The notes under the pieces: model-generated
Databases searched by the model: none
Told to the model about the DNA's origin: nothing
Seen by the model: the letters and a program-made list of their open reading frames with translations, nothing else
Shown: positions 1 through 5,779 of the stretch, one piece after another
How the letters are laid out: the number at the start of each line of letters is the position of its first letter
How positions within the stretch are numbered: the first letter of the stretch is position 1
Program-made: the position numbers and the translations under genes
Origin: DATEPR01 sp036503065
Lineage (GTDB): Bacteria > Actinomycetota > Actinomycetes > Mycobacteriales > Pseudonocardiaceae
Assembly: GCA_036503065.1 (NCBI GenBank)
Contig: DASXXM010000394.1
Span: 1-6,139, forward strand
Direction of reading: 5' to 3'
Length of the DNA stretch: 6,139 bases

Positions 1-1
1 T

Positions 2-301
2 CCGGCGGGTATTGTGCGCCGCTACCGAGATGCGCTGGCATCCGGCAGCGCGCTGGCCGTCTCGCACTTCACCAGTGATCTGATGCCGGCGGAAATGGCC
101 GGCATCGTCGAGGTGATGAAGAGCAGCAGGGATCCGATCCACCCACGCAGCCGGGAGGAGATCGTGGCACTGTTCGCCGGTTTCGACGTCGTCGAGCCTG
201 GTATCGTGCCGACCCCGCTGTGGCATCCACACGGCCCGCTCGCGCCGGAGGACGACCCGGACCGGGCCGGCATCCTGGCCGGGGTCGGCCGCGTGCCGTA
301 G
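2..301 (+). CDS. DUF574-family SAM-dependent methyltransferase, C-terminal part (5' truncated by window)
   Basis: The reading frame is open from the window edge to a TAG stop, so the true start lies upstream; the internal GTG at 14 is not needed as a start. The visible 99 residues match the C-terminal third of the actinobacterial S-adenosyl methyltransferase family DUF574 (Methyltransf_19). A run ending in GSALAVSHFTSD corresponds to a core Rossmann strand. It is followed by a helix, then PRSREEIVALF and FDVVEPGIVPTPLWHP, the family's usual ending. The SAM-binding N-terminal half is outside the window. Family members are numerous and paralogous in actinomycetes and their substrates are mostly unknown, so no substrate is proposed. 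The next gene starts 51 bases later on the same strand, which allows but does not prove co-transcription. The family call is from remembered motif pattern and is fairly secure. Confidence 0.83.
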   Translation, partial: PAGIVRRYRDALASGSALAVSHFTSDLMPAEMAGIVEVMKSSRDPIHPRSREEIVALFAGFDVVEPGIVPTPLWHPHGPLAPEDDPDRAGILAGVGRVP

Positions 302-352
302 CCATCCGCATCGTCGTTCTTGTCCCCCACCAGCCGAAACCGTCAACGGAGC

Positions 353-2500
353 ATGAGCACAACACCGTCCGAACCGTCAGCCCGTGAACCGTTCGATCGG
401 TCCACGTTGGTGGCGGCGTGGCTGCGGGCGCTGGCACCGACCGGCTTCACCGCGATGCCCCGGCCGGACTTCGAGGAACTCATCGCGCGGCACGTGGCCG
501 CGATGGCGGACGGTCTCGCGGCCCAACCGTTGGCGCTGGCTGCCGCGCAGCGGGCGGGCGCCGCGCTGGTCAGGGCGAGCTTCACCGACTCCGAGTGCCT
601 GCGGGCCAGCCTGCGCGTCCTCGCACCGGGCCTGCTGGGCATGGCCAAGGCCGACGGCGGGCCGGATCCGTTGGACCGGGCGTTCACCATGCTCGGCGCC
701 TTCGGTGCCGGTTACACGGCCGAACTGCGGGACTGGCTGTTCGACCAGCAGGAGGAGGTCAAGCAGGCGCTGCAACGGGCGACCGGCGAGACCGAGCGTC
801 GCCTGAAGCGCAGCGAGGCCTGGTTCCGCGAGGTGTTCGTCCGCGCCGCCGTCGGCATCGCGATCAGCGACCCGAACGGCCGGCTGGCACTGGTCAATCC
901 GGCGCTCGCGGACATTCTGGGCTGTGAGCCGGACGATCTGGTCGGCCGCAGCATCGAGGAGTTCTTCCACAGCCAGGAAACCGCCGACATCCGCGCCGAC
1001 TACCACGACCTCGGCGGCATCGACAGCAAGCCGCTGCGCCGCCGCAGACGCCTGGTCCGCGCGGACGGCCAACTGGTCTGGGCCTATCTCGCGGTGTCCG
1101 TGCTGAGCGACACCGACAACGGGCCGACACTGCACCTGACCATGGTGGAGAACGTCAGCGACCTGCACCTGCTGCAGGACCTGACCAGTTACCAGAGCCT
1201 GCACGACGTGCTGACCGGCCTACCCAACCGGCAGTACCTGTTGTCGCAGTTGCAGTCCCTGCTCGCCGGCCCGTCGGCGGAGCGCCACGTCACGTTGTAC
1301 CACCTCGACCTGGACGGCTTCGGCACGATCAACCGCGGCCTCGGCCCCGAGCACGGCGACCGGTTGCTGCTGCTCACGGCGCGAAGACTGGAGAACCAGT
1401 TCGACGGGCAGCGGGTGCTCGTCGCCCGGCTTACCGGCGACGAGTTCGCCCTGCTGTTCTCCGCCGGCAGCGAGCCCGCCGATGTGCTGGCGACGCTCGC
1501 GCAGATCAACGAGACGCTCGGCGAGCCGGTGCACCTGCCGGAGGGCGGGGTCGGCCTGTCCGCGAGCATCGGTGTCGCGCACGGCGTCGTCGGCGAGATC
1601 GATCAGTACGAACTGCTGCGCCGGGCCGAGGTCAGCCTGCGGCGGGCCCAGGACACCGGCAACCGGCAGTGGGCCGAGTACGACCGGCACCAGGACGCCA
1701 TCGAGCGGCGGGACGCCACGCTGGCCGCGACCATGTCCGGCGCGCTGGAGTTCGGTCAGCTCAGCATGCTGTGGCAGCCGTGGTACCTGCTGGCGGACGG
1801 CAGCATGCTCGCCGGCGTGTCCGTGTGGGCTGTCTGGAACCACCCCGAGCACGGCCCCATCGACCACCACGAATGCCTCCGGTTGGCCGACATGACCGGT
1901 GCCGCGGTGCCGTTCGCCGCCTGGCTGGTCGATATGGCCGCCGAGCAGGTCAAGGCGTGGTCGGACCGGTTCGGCGACGCCGCGCCGCCGATCGTCGGCG
2001 TCGGCCTGACCAGCAGCCAGATCGCCGACCCGGACCTCGTCGCCACGGTCGGCGGCGCACTGAAGCGGACCGGTATCCGACCGGACCAACTGTGCCTCGG
2101 CATCCCGGCCGCCGCGCTGGCCGTCGAGGGCGGCGAGGCCAGGGAGAGCATCGGCGTGCTGACCAGCATGGGCGTGCGAACCTCGCTCTGCGACACCGGC
2201 GTGGCACCGGTCGAGCTGACGCTGCTGGACGACTGGCCGATCACCTCGGTGGAGATGGCCAGGCCGCTGGTGCGACGGCTCGCCGGGCTCGACCCGGAGT
2301 GCCGGCTGGCCAGGACCACCGCGGCGCTGGTGGGCACCATGCGGGACACGGAACTGCCGGTCGTCGTGTCGGACCTGCGTACCGAGCGGGAGGTCGACTG
2401 GTGGCGGTCGGTCGGCGCGATCTCCGGCAGCGGCCCGTACTTCAGCGAGCCGGTCGACGCGGACGAACTGAGCACCAGGATTGCCAAGGGCGGTCGCTAG
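353..2500 (+). CDS. PAS-GGDEF-EAL signalling protein with TGDEF motif and degenerate EAL domain
   Basis: Predicted 715-residue cytoplasmic protein with no signal peptide or membrane segment. Residues 1-130 are Ala/Leu-rich and helical, and about 125-153 look like a coiled coil. A PAS domain spans about 154-270 (EAWFREVF, AAVGIAISD, then VNPALADILG). The GGDEF domain, about 280-440, begins HDVLTGLPNR. It keeps the metal-site Asp in LDLDGF (D319), N327 and D336 for guanine, and the DEF of the signature, but the signature reads TGDEF (361-365). The RxxD inhibitory site is absent (G and V replace R and D). The EAL domain, about 467-705, still has WQPW and GPYFSEP, but EAL is SVW (490-492) and the other metal and catalytic positions are substituted. 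Domain order resembles Streptomyces RmdA. I infer no phosphodiesterase activity and uncertain diguanylate cyclase activity; the EAL part may bind ligand or partner. Start: ATG 353 is chosen, although its GGAG at 348-351 is very close; TTG 320 is an alternative with no ribosome-binding site. Confidence 0.93.
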   Translation: MSTTPSEPSAREPFDRSTLVAAWLRALAPTGFTAMPRPDFEELIARHVAAMADGLAAQPLALAAAQRAGAALVRASFTDSECLRASLRVLAPGLLGMAKADGGPDPLDRAFTMLGAFGAGYTAELRDWLFDQQEEVKQALQRATGETERRLKRSEAWFREVFVRAAVGIAISDPNGRLALVNPALADILGCEPDDLVGRSIEEFFHSQETADIRADYHDLGGIDSKPLRRRRRLVRADGQLVWAYLAVSVLSDTDNGPTLHLTMVENVSDLHLLQDLTSYQSLHDVLTGLPNRQYLLSQLQSLLAGPSAERHVTLYHLDLDGFGTINRGLGPEHGDRLLLLTARRLENQFDGQRVLVARLTGDEFALLFSAGSEPADVLATLAQINETLGEPVHLPEGGVGLSASIGVAHGVVGEIDQYELLRRAEVSLRRAQDTGNRQWAEYDRHQDAIERRDATLAATMSGALEFGQLSMLWQPWYLLADGSMLAGVSVWAVWNHPEHGPIDHHECLRLADMTGAAVPFAAWLVDMAAEQVKAWSDRFGDAAPPIVGVGLTSSQIADPDLVATVGGALKRTGIRPDQLCLGIPAAALAVEGGEARESIGVLTSMGVRTSLCDTGVAPVELTLLDDWPITSVEMARPLVRRLAGLDPECRLARTTAALVGTMRDTELPVVVSDLRTEREVDWWRSVGAISGSGPYFSEPVDADELSTRIAKGGR

Positions 2501-2515
2501 CCGGACAGGCGTTGT

Positions 2516-2522
2516 GAGAGGG
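2516..2522 (+). promoter_or_regulatory. Ribosome-binding site of the SurA-like lipoprotein gene
   Basis: GAGAGGG lies eight bases before the GTG at 2531. It supports that GTG as the start rather than a later codon, and places the signal peptide at the very N-terminus as required for a lipoprotein. It sits in the 30-base gap after the PAS-GGDEF-EAL stop, where no separate promoter is evident, so the two genes may be read on one transcript. Confidence 0.7.
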
Positions 2523-2530
2523 TAGTTGTT

Positions 2531-3535
2531 GTGACGACCGTCATCCGCCGCCAGGTCGCGGCAGCCGTGCTACTCGCCGCTGCCTTCCTGCTGGCCGCAT
2601 GTGGTTCCGGCCCCAGCCAGGTCAGCCAGGCGCTCATCGTGGGCAGTACGTCGGTTTCCGTGGATCAGGTGCAGAACGAGCTGAACGACGTGCTGGCCAC
2701 GCAGACCACGTCCCAGCAGGCCCAGCTGCAGAGCAAGCTGGACCAGGCGTCCCGCGCGCTCGTGCGGGGCCACGTGCTGCACGTGCTGCTGCAACATGCC
2801 ACGACGCAGTACCGCCTGAGCGTGACCGACCAACAGGTGGACCAGGTGATCAGCCAGGCCGGTGGCACGGCCAAGGCCGCCGCCGCGCTGTTCATCGCCC
2901 CGTCGAACATCCGCAACGGCGTGCGCGACCTGCTGCTGGAGGTCGCGTTGGCCCGCAAGTACGCCGACACGCTGAACGTGACGTTCGGCTACGTCGTGGC
3001 GAAGGACAGGGCAACGGCCGTCCAGGACGCCCAACAGCTCGCGGCCGACCCGACCAGGCTGACCGGCCTGGTGAACGCGGCGAACGCGGCCGCCAAGGCC
3101 GCGGGCGGCACGAGCGGCGGCGCGACCTCCACCCAGTTCTCGATCTCGTCCTACCTGCAGGGCATCGCGCAGGCGCAACAGCAGGCACAGTCACAGGGTC
3201 AGACCGCGCCGACCGAGGACCTGTCCCCGCTGTTCGGCGCGCCCGCCAACAGCGTCGTGACCTTCCAGCCCGCCGCCGCGGCGGACCCGAGCTGGATCGT
3301 CGCGATGATCAAGACGCGGGCCGTCGGTGCGGGCACCGCACCCGGTGCCCCGTCGGCCGCCGACTCGTCGGACCTGGGCACGCTGGAGTCGGTCGGCATC
3401 AGCCTGTTGCAGCCGCAGGTGACCGCGCTCGGCGTCCGAATCAGCCCCCGGTACGGCAACTGGAACCAGGCAGCCATGACGGTGACGGCCGGCAACGACC
3501 AGACGGCGGACGTGGAGTTCCCGGTCAAGTCGTGA
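2531..3535 (+). CDS. SurA N-terminal-domain-like lipoprotein
   Basis: Predicted 334-residue exported lipoprotein. The N-terminus has RR at 6-7, a hydrophobic run and a lipobox LAAC with the lipidated Cys at 24, then a Gly/Ser/Pro linker. This implies anchoring to the outer face of the cytoplasmic membrane. Residues about 33-150 resemble the SurA N-terminal chaperone fold: a short strand (ALIVGSTSVS), then VDQVQNELNDVL and several amphipathic helices. No recognisable parvulin (rotamase) domain follows, so chaperone-like binding is more likely than prolyl isomerase activity. Residues about 180-235 are Ala/Gly/Ser then Gln-rich and probably flexible. The C-terminus (ISPRYGNW, then VTAGND, ending in EFPVKS) resembles ends of related actinobacterial lipoproteins. 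As I recall, such genes sit beside mazG in related actinomycetes, which matches here. The lipoprotein call is strong; the SurA family call is moderate; the client proteins are unknown. Confidence 0.82.
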   Translation: MTTVIRRQVAAAVLLAAAFLLAACGSGPSQVSQALIVGSTSVSVDQVQNELNDVLATQTTSQQAQLQSKLDQASRALVRGHVLHVLLQHATTQYRLSVTDQQVDQVISQAGGTAKAAAALFIAPSNIRNGVRDLLLEVALARKYADTLNVTFGYVVAKDRATAVQDAQQLAADPTRLTGLVNAANAAAKAAGGTSGGATSTQFSISSYLQGIAQAQQQAQSQGQTAPTEDLSPLFGAPANSVVTFQPAAAADPSWIVAMIKTRAVGAGTAPGAPSAADSSDLGTLESVGISLLQPQVTALGVRISPRYGNWNQAAMTVTAGNDQTADVEFPVKS

Positions 3536-3544
3536 GCAGTATCT

Positions 3545-3658
3545 TCTGGCGCGCTCCGCGCCGCGGGGGCCCGGCCGCTGTTTCGCGGCGTCTCCGCCCC
3601 CTCCGCTGGGCTTCGCCGCCGCTCCGGGGGCGAAGACGCCGCGGCGGACCGGGCCAGA
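3545..3658. repeat. Large branched palindrome (REP/MITE-like stem-loop) downstream of the lipoprotein gene
   Basis: It starts ten bases after the lipoprotein stop. Pairings read directly: TCT 3545-3547 with AGA 3656-3658; GGCCCGG 3568-3574 with CCGGGCC 3649-3655; CCGC 3575-3578 with GCGG 3644-3647; CGCGGCGTC 3584-3592 with GACGCCGCG 3635-3643; CGCCCCC 3595-3601 with GGGGGCG 3626-3632. The apical loop is about 24 bases. A second perfect hairpin, GGCGCG 3548-3553 with CGCGCC 3557-3562, branches from the left arm. It has no coding potential and no U-tract directly after it. It may act as a strong terminator or mRNA 3'-end stabiliser for the upstream unit, or be a copy of a dispersed palindromic repeat. 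One copy cannot separate these possibilities. Confidence 0.7.
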
Positions 3659-3661
3659 CGC

Positions 3662-3693
3662 CTCGCTTCGCTCGATCCAACGGTGGTTTTGTT
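3662..3693 (+). repeat. Imperfect direct repeat, copy 1
   Basis: This 32-base tract, beginning CTCGCTTCGCTCGATCC and ending CGGTGGTTTTGTT, recurs 63 bases downstream as a 30-base copy. The alignment has three substitutions and a two-base deletion (27 of 30 aligned positions identical). It lies just outside the large palindrome, and its GCTTCGCTC wording resembles words inside the palindrome's loop. Confidence 0.7.
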
Positions 3694-3724
3694 TGTGTCT
3701 GGCCGTGTGGTTCGGGGCCGTCGT

Positions 3725-3754
3725 CTCACTTCGTTCGATCCCGGTGGTTCTGTT
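3725..3754 (+). repeat. Imperfect direct repeat, copy 2, overlapping the mazG start
   Basis: The second copy begins CTCACTTCGTTCGATCC and ends CGGTGGTTCTGTT. Its last two bases are the first two of the inferred TTG start codon of mazG. Its GGTGG (3743-3747) is the only ribosome-binding-like sequence before that start, so translation signals for mazG appear to come from repeat sequence. Confidence 0.7.
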
Positions 3755-4694
3755 GAACACCGTCGTCCTGATCGATCCTCGGCTCGGTCCGGTGCTGCCG
3801 GCTGCCGCACTGGTTGTCCTGCGGACCGCCGACGATGTCTATGTCGGCGGTGACCTGCCGTTCTCGCTGGGCCTGCCGTCCGCTCCTGCCGTGTTTCCGG
3901 CGGACCGGTCGGTGGTCGTGGTTGCCGCCGACCTGGCCGAGCCTGCCGCTGCTCGGTTGTTCGCGGGCGGTGCTGCGGTGATCGGTACTCCGGCGCCGGC
4001 TGGCGCGGAGTTGTTGGCCGCGGTGGCCTTGATGGATCGGTTGCGGTCGCCGGGTGGGTGCCCATGGGACGCCGAGCAGAGCCATGATTCGCTTCGTCGG
4101 TATCTGGTGGAGGAAACGTACGAGCTGTTGGAGGCCATTGAGGACGGTGACCGGGCGGCGCTGCGCGAGGAACTGGGGGATGTGCTGCTGCAGGTCCTGT
4201 TCCATGCCAGGGTGGCGGCGGAGGACCCGGTTTCTCCGTTCGGTGTGGACGAGGTGGCCGCCGAGCTGGTCGGCAAGTTGGTCGGCCGGCATCCCCATGT
4301 GTTCGCGGACGGCGATCCTTCGGTCCGTGATGCCGTTACCCAGCAACATCGCTGGGAGGAGCTGAAGCAGGCCGAGAAGCAGCGCCGGTCCAGTGTGGAC
4401 GGTGTGGCGCTCGGCCAGCCTGCGGCCGCACTGGCCGGCAAGCTCACCCAGCGTGCCATCCGGGCCGGGTTGCCGGCGGATCTGTTGCCCGGCAACGAGT
4501 CCACGCTCGGCACTGCCTTGTTCGCGCTCGCCGCGTCGGCCGTCCGGGCCGGCCTTGAACCGGAAACCGAGCTGCGTGCCGCCGCCCGGCGCTTCGCGGC
4601 CGATCTGGGCGCCGCCGAACGCGCCGCCACCGAGGCCGGACTGAACCCGCTGAGCATGGACGGCGACACCTGGCGCAAGTTCTGGCCGAGATAG
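3753..4694 (+). CDS. mazG: MazG-family nucleoside triphosphate pyrophosphohydrolase
   Basis: Predicted 313-residue cytoplasmic enzyme that hydrolyses (d)NTPs to (d)NMP and pyrophosphate, clearing aberrant nucleotides; some MazG proteins also lower (p)ppGpp. Residues 1-90 are the actinobacterial N-terminal extension starting NTVVLIDPR, like the mycobacterial protein. The catalytic MazG domain runs about 93-220: GGCPWDAEQ (101-109), then LRRYLVEETYE with the EExxE metal ligands E120, E121 and E124, and EELGD with E140 and D143. KLVGRHPHVF and RWEELKQAEK follow. The C-terminal half keeps QPAAALAGKLTQRA and a shortened remnant of the second MazG repeat of E. coli, without its EExxE motif, so there is one active site. 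Start: TTG 3753 places NTVVLIDPR at the N-terminus and has GGTGG upstream. The frame stays open to a TTG at 3693, but residues before NTVVL look like translated repeat. The gene converges on ppx. Confidence 0.93.
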   Translation: MNTVVLIDPRLGPVLPAAALVVLRTADDVYVGGDLPFSLGLPSAPAVFPADRSVVVVAADLAEPAAARLFAGGAAVIGTPAPAGAELLAAVALMDRLRSPGGCPWDAEQSHDSLRRYLVEETYELLEAIEDGDRAALREELGDVLLQVLFHARVAAEDPVSPFGVDEVAAELVGKLVGRHPHVFADGDPSVRDAVTQQHRWEELKQAEKQRRSSVDGVALGQPAAALAGKLTQRAIRAGLPADLLPGNESTLGTALFALAASAVRAGLEPETELRAAARRFAADLGAAERAATEAGLNPLSMDGDTWRKFWPR

Positions 4695-4697
4695 CCG

Positions 4698-4706
4698 TTG
4701 TCCACA
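4698..4706 (+). promoter_or_regulatory. DnaA box, TTGTCCACA
   Basis: An exact TTGTCCACA, the form preferred at Streptomyces and mycobacterial origins, begins four bases after the mazG stop. It is the first of two boxes in the same orientation with starts 20 bases apart, about two helical turns, and both are followed by GG. There is no dnaA, dnaN or origin-like AT-rich tract in the window, so this is not oriC as seen here. A DnaA-titrating or regulatory site is the natural inference. Confidence 0.6.
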
Positions 4707-4717
4707 GGCTCCGCCAG

Positions 4718-4726
4718 TTATCCACA
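4718..4726 (+). promoter_or_regulatory. DnaA box, TTATCCACA
   Basis: An exact TTATCCACA, identical to the high-affinity E. coli consensus. It differs from its neighbour at 4698-4706 at one base over an eleven-base match that includes the trailing GG. The AT content of the word is unusual for this GC-rich window, which makes a chance pair less likely. Confidence 0.6.
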
Positions 4727-4748
4727 GGAAGCCACTGACCAGCACGAA

Positions 4749-4784
4749 GCCCCCCAAAATGGACTAGACTGGATCTTGGGGGGC
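4749..4784. terminator. Candidate bidirectional terminator between convergent mazG and ppx
   Basis: GCCCCCCAA at 4749-4757 pairs perfectly with TTGGGGGGC at 4776-4784 around an 18-base loop, midway between the two convergent stop codons. Downstream on the + strand, a weaker GCCC (4785-4788) with GGGC (4798-4801) hairpin is followed closely by TTTTT at 4805-4809, which overlaps the ppx stop. Either or both could end mazG transcription. On the minus strand the same nine-pair stem would follow ppx without a clear U-tract. The loop is large for a classical terminator, so confidence is moderate. Confidence 0.5.
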
Positions 4785-4808
4785 GCCCCGAAGGAATGGG
4801 CTCGTTTT

Positions 4809-5762
4809 TCAGGCCAGGGACAGCGCTATCCCGTCCAGAATGTCGTGTTCGCTGGCCACCAGTTCGGTGATGCCGGCCTGTGCCGCCAGTTCCTCGGCGA
4901 TGGTGCGCACGATGATGGCGCCGCCGCCGATCACGTCCACCCGCCCCGGATGCATCGGGCCCAGCGCTGCTCGCTGCTCGCGGGTCATGGCCAGCAGGTC
5001 GGCCGTTGTCCTGCGGATCGCGGGCAGGGGGATTCGGGACAGGTGCAGTTGGTCCGAGTCGTATTCCGGTAGGTCCAGGTGCACGGCGGACAGTGTGGTC
5101 ACCGTGCCGGCCACGCCGATGAAGGTCCTCGCCCGCGCGACGGGCACCGCCGCGAACGCGTCGGCCAGGATCTCTTGTGCCAGTTGGGTTGCCGCCTCGA
5201 TCTGCGCGGGGCTCGGCGGGTCGTCGGGCAGGCAGCGCTCGGTCAGGCGCACGCAGCCGATGTCCACCGACCTGGCCGCCAGCACGTCCACCTTGCGGCC
5301 GTCCCACGTGCCGAGGACCAGTTCCGTCGAGCCGCCGCCGACGTCGGCCACCAGGAACGGGCCGTCGGCCGGGTCCAGTTCGCTGACGGCGCCCGCGAAC
5401 GAAAGGCGGGCCTCCTCGTCGCCGCTGATCATTTCGGCCGGAGTGCCGAGAACCTGTGCTGTCATCGCGAAGAACTCGTCGCGGTTGGTGGCGTCCCTGG
5501 TGGCGGACGTGGCCACCATCCGCGCGCGCTCGACGCCCTTGCGGACCGCTGTCGCCAGGTAGTCGGTCAGTGCCGTTCTGGTTCTGGCCAAGGCTTCCGG
5601 TGCGATCCTGCCGGTCGCGTCGACTCCTTGGCCAAGGCGGACGACGCGCATCTCGCGGTGTACGTCGCGCAGCCACGCGGTGCCGTCATCGCGGGCGGTG
5701 ACGTCGGCCACCAGCAGGCGGATCGAGTTCGTGCCACAGTCGATCGCGGCAACCCGGGCCAT
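4809..5762 (-). CDS. Ppx/GppA-family exopolyphosphatase / pppGpp phosphohydrolase
   Basis: Predicted 317-residue cytoplasmic enzyme of the ASKHA phosphatase fold that removes terminal phosphate from polyphosphate and/or pppGpp. The first phosphate loop is AAIDCGTNSIRLL (D8, G10, T11, N12, S13). The segment VATSATRDATN (83-93) and the SGDEEARL stretch (113-120), containing the presumed catalytic Glu 116, follow. The second loop is DVGGGSTE (140-147). The second lobe has FIGVAGTVTTL (214-224) and RVDVIGGGAI (274-283). The length matches the short actinobacterial form (mycobacterial Rv1026, PPX2) and lacks the C-terminal HD-like region of E. coli Ppx and GppA. Start ATG 5762 has a good ribosome-binding site six bases upstream and gives the exact family N-terminus. 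It is preceded by a 16-pair inverted repeat that leaves little room for a promoter. Sequence alone does not decide between polyphosphate and pppGpp as main substrate. Confidence 0.94.
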   Translation of the reverse strand: MARVAAIDCGTNSIRLLVADVTARDDGTAWLRDVHREMRVVRLGQGVDATGRIAPEALARTRTALTDYLATAVRKGVERARMVATSATRDATNRDEFFAMTAQVLGTPAEMISGDEEARLSFAGAVSELDPADGPFLVADVGGGSTELVLGTWDGRKVDVLAARSVDIGCVRLTERCLPDDPPSPAQIEAATQLAQEILADAFAAVPVARARTFIGVAGTVTTLSAVHLDLPEYDSDQLHLSRIPLPAIRRTTADLLAMTREQRAALGPMHPGRVDVIGGGAIIVRTIAEELAAQAGITELVASEHDILDGIALSLA

Positions 5763-5768
5763 GTTCGG

Positions 5769-5775
5769 TCCCCTC
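5769..5775 (-). promoter_or_regulatory. Ribosome-binding site of the Ppx/GppA gene
   Basis: On the minus strand GAGGGGA lies six bases before the ATG, a strong match to the 16S rRNA tail, and it fixes the start. It begins only a few bases after the base of the large hairpin at 5780-5824, so folding of that hairpin in a read-through transcript could affect ribosome access. Confidence 0.75.
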
Positions 5776-5779
5776 GACG

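Noticed and set aside
320..352. TTG 320 as start of the PAS-GGDEF-EAL gene
   Set aside because: No ribosome-binding sequence precedes it, and the added 11 residues (Arg/Ser/Asn-rich) look like leader sequence; ATG 353 is preferred, though its own GGAG spacing is poor.
377..1204. Long open frame of 275 codons on the minus strand opposite the PAS-GGDEF-EAL gene
   Set aside because: High-GC antisense shadow: no recognisable motifs, Val/Gln/Ala/Arg-biased composition, and the + strand frame encodes clear PAS and GGDEF domains over the same bases.
3536..3752. CRISPR array or attachment site in the repeat-rich gap
   Set aside because: Only two imperfect copies of one direct repeat and a single palindrome; no regular repeat-spacer pattern, no tRNA and no integrase.
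2599..3756. 385-codon + strand open frame overlapping the lipoprotein gene and the palindrome
   Set aside because: Out-of-frame shadow of the lipoprotein gene, with low-complexity Arg/Gly/Pro/Ala content and no motif; it reads through a palindrome that is clearly non-coding.
4244..4402. TGTGGACGA and TGTGGACGG words that resemble reverse DnaA boxes inside mazG
   Set aside because: Each differs from TGTGGACAA at one or two positions and is explained by Val-Asp codons (GTG GAC); not counted with the two exact intergenic boxes.
4760..4770. Possible -10 promoter element (TAGACT) in the mazG-ppx gap
   Set aside because: No matching -35 at proper spacing, and it sits inside the loop of the terminator-like hairpin between convergent genes, where no downstream gene needs a promoter on either strand.
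4444..5676. 410-codon open frame on the minus strand spanning mazG and ppx
   Set aside because: Arg/Gly/Pro-rich out-of-frame product that overlaps two well-supported genes and crosses the intergenic hairpin; no domain resemblance.
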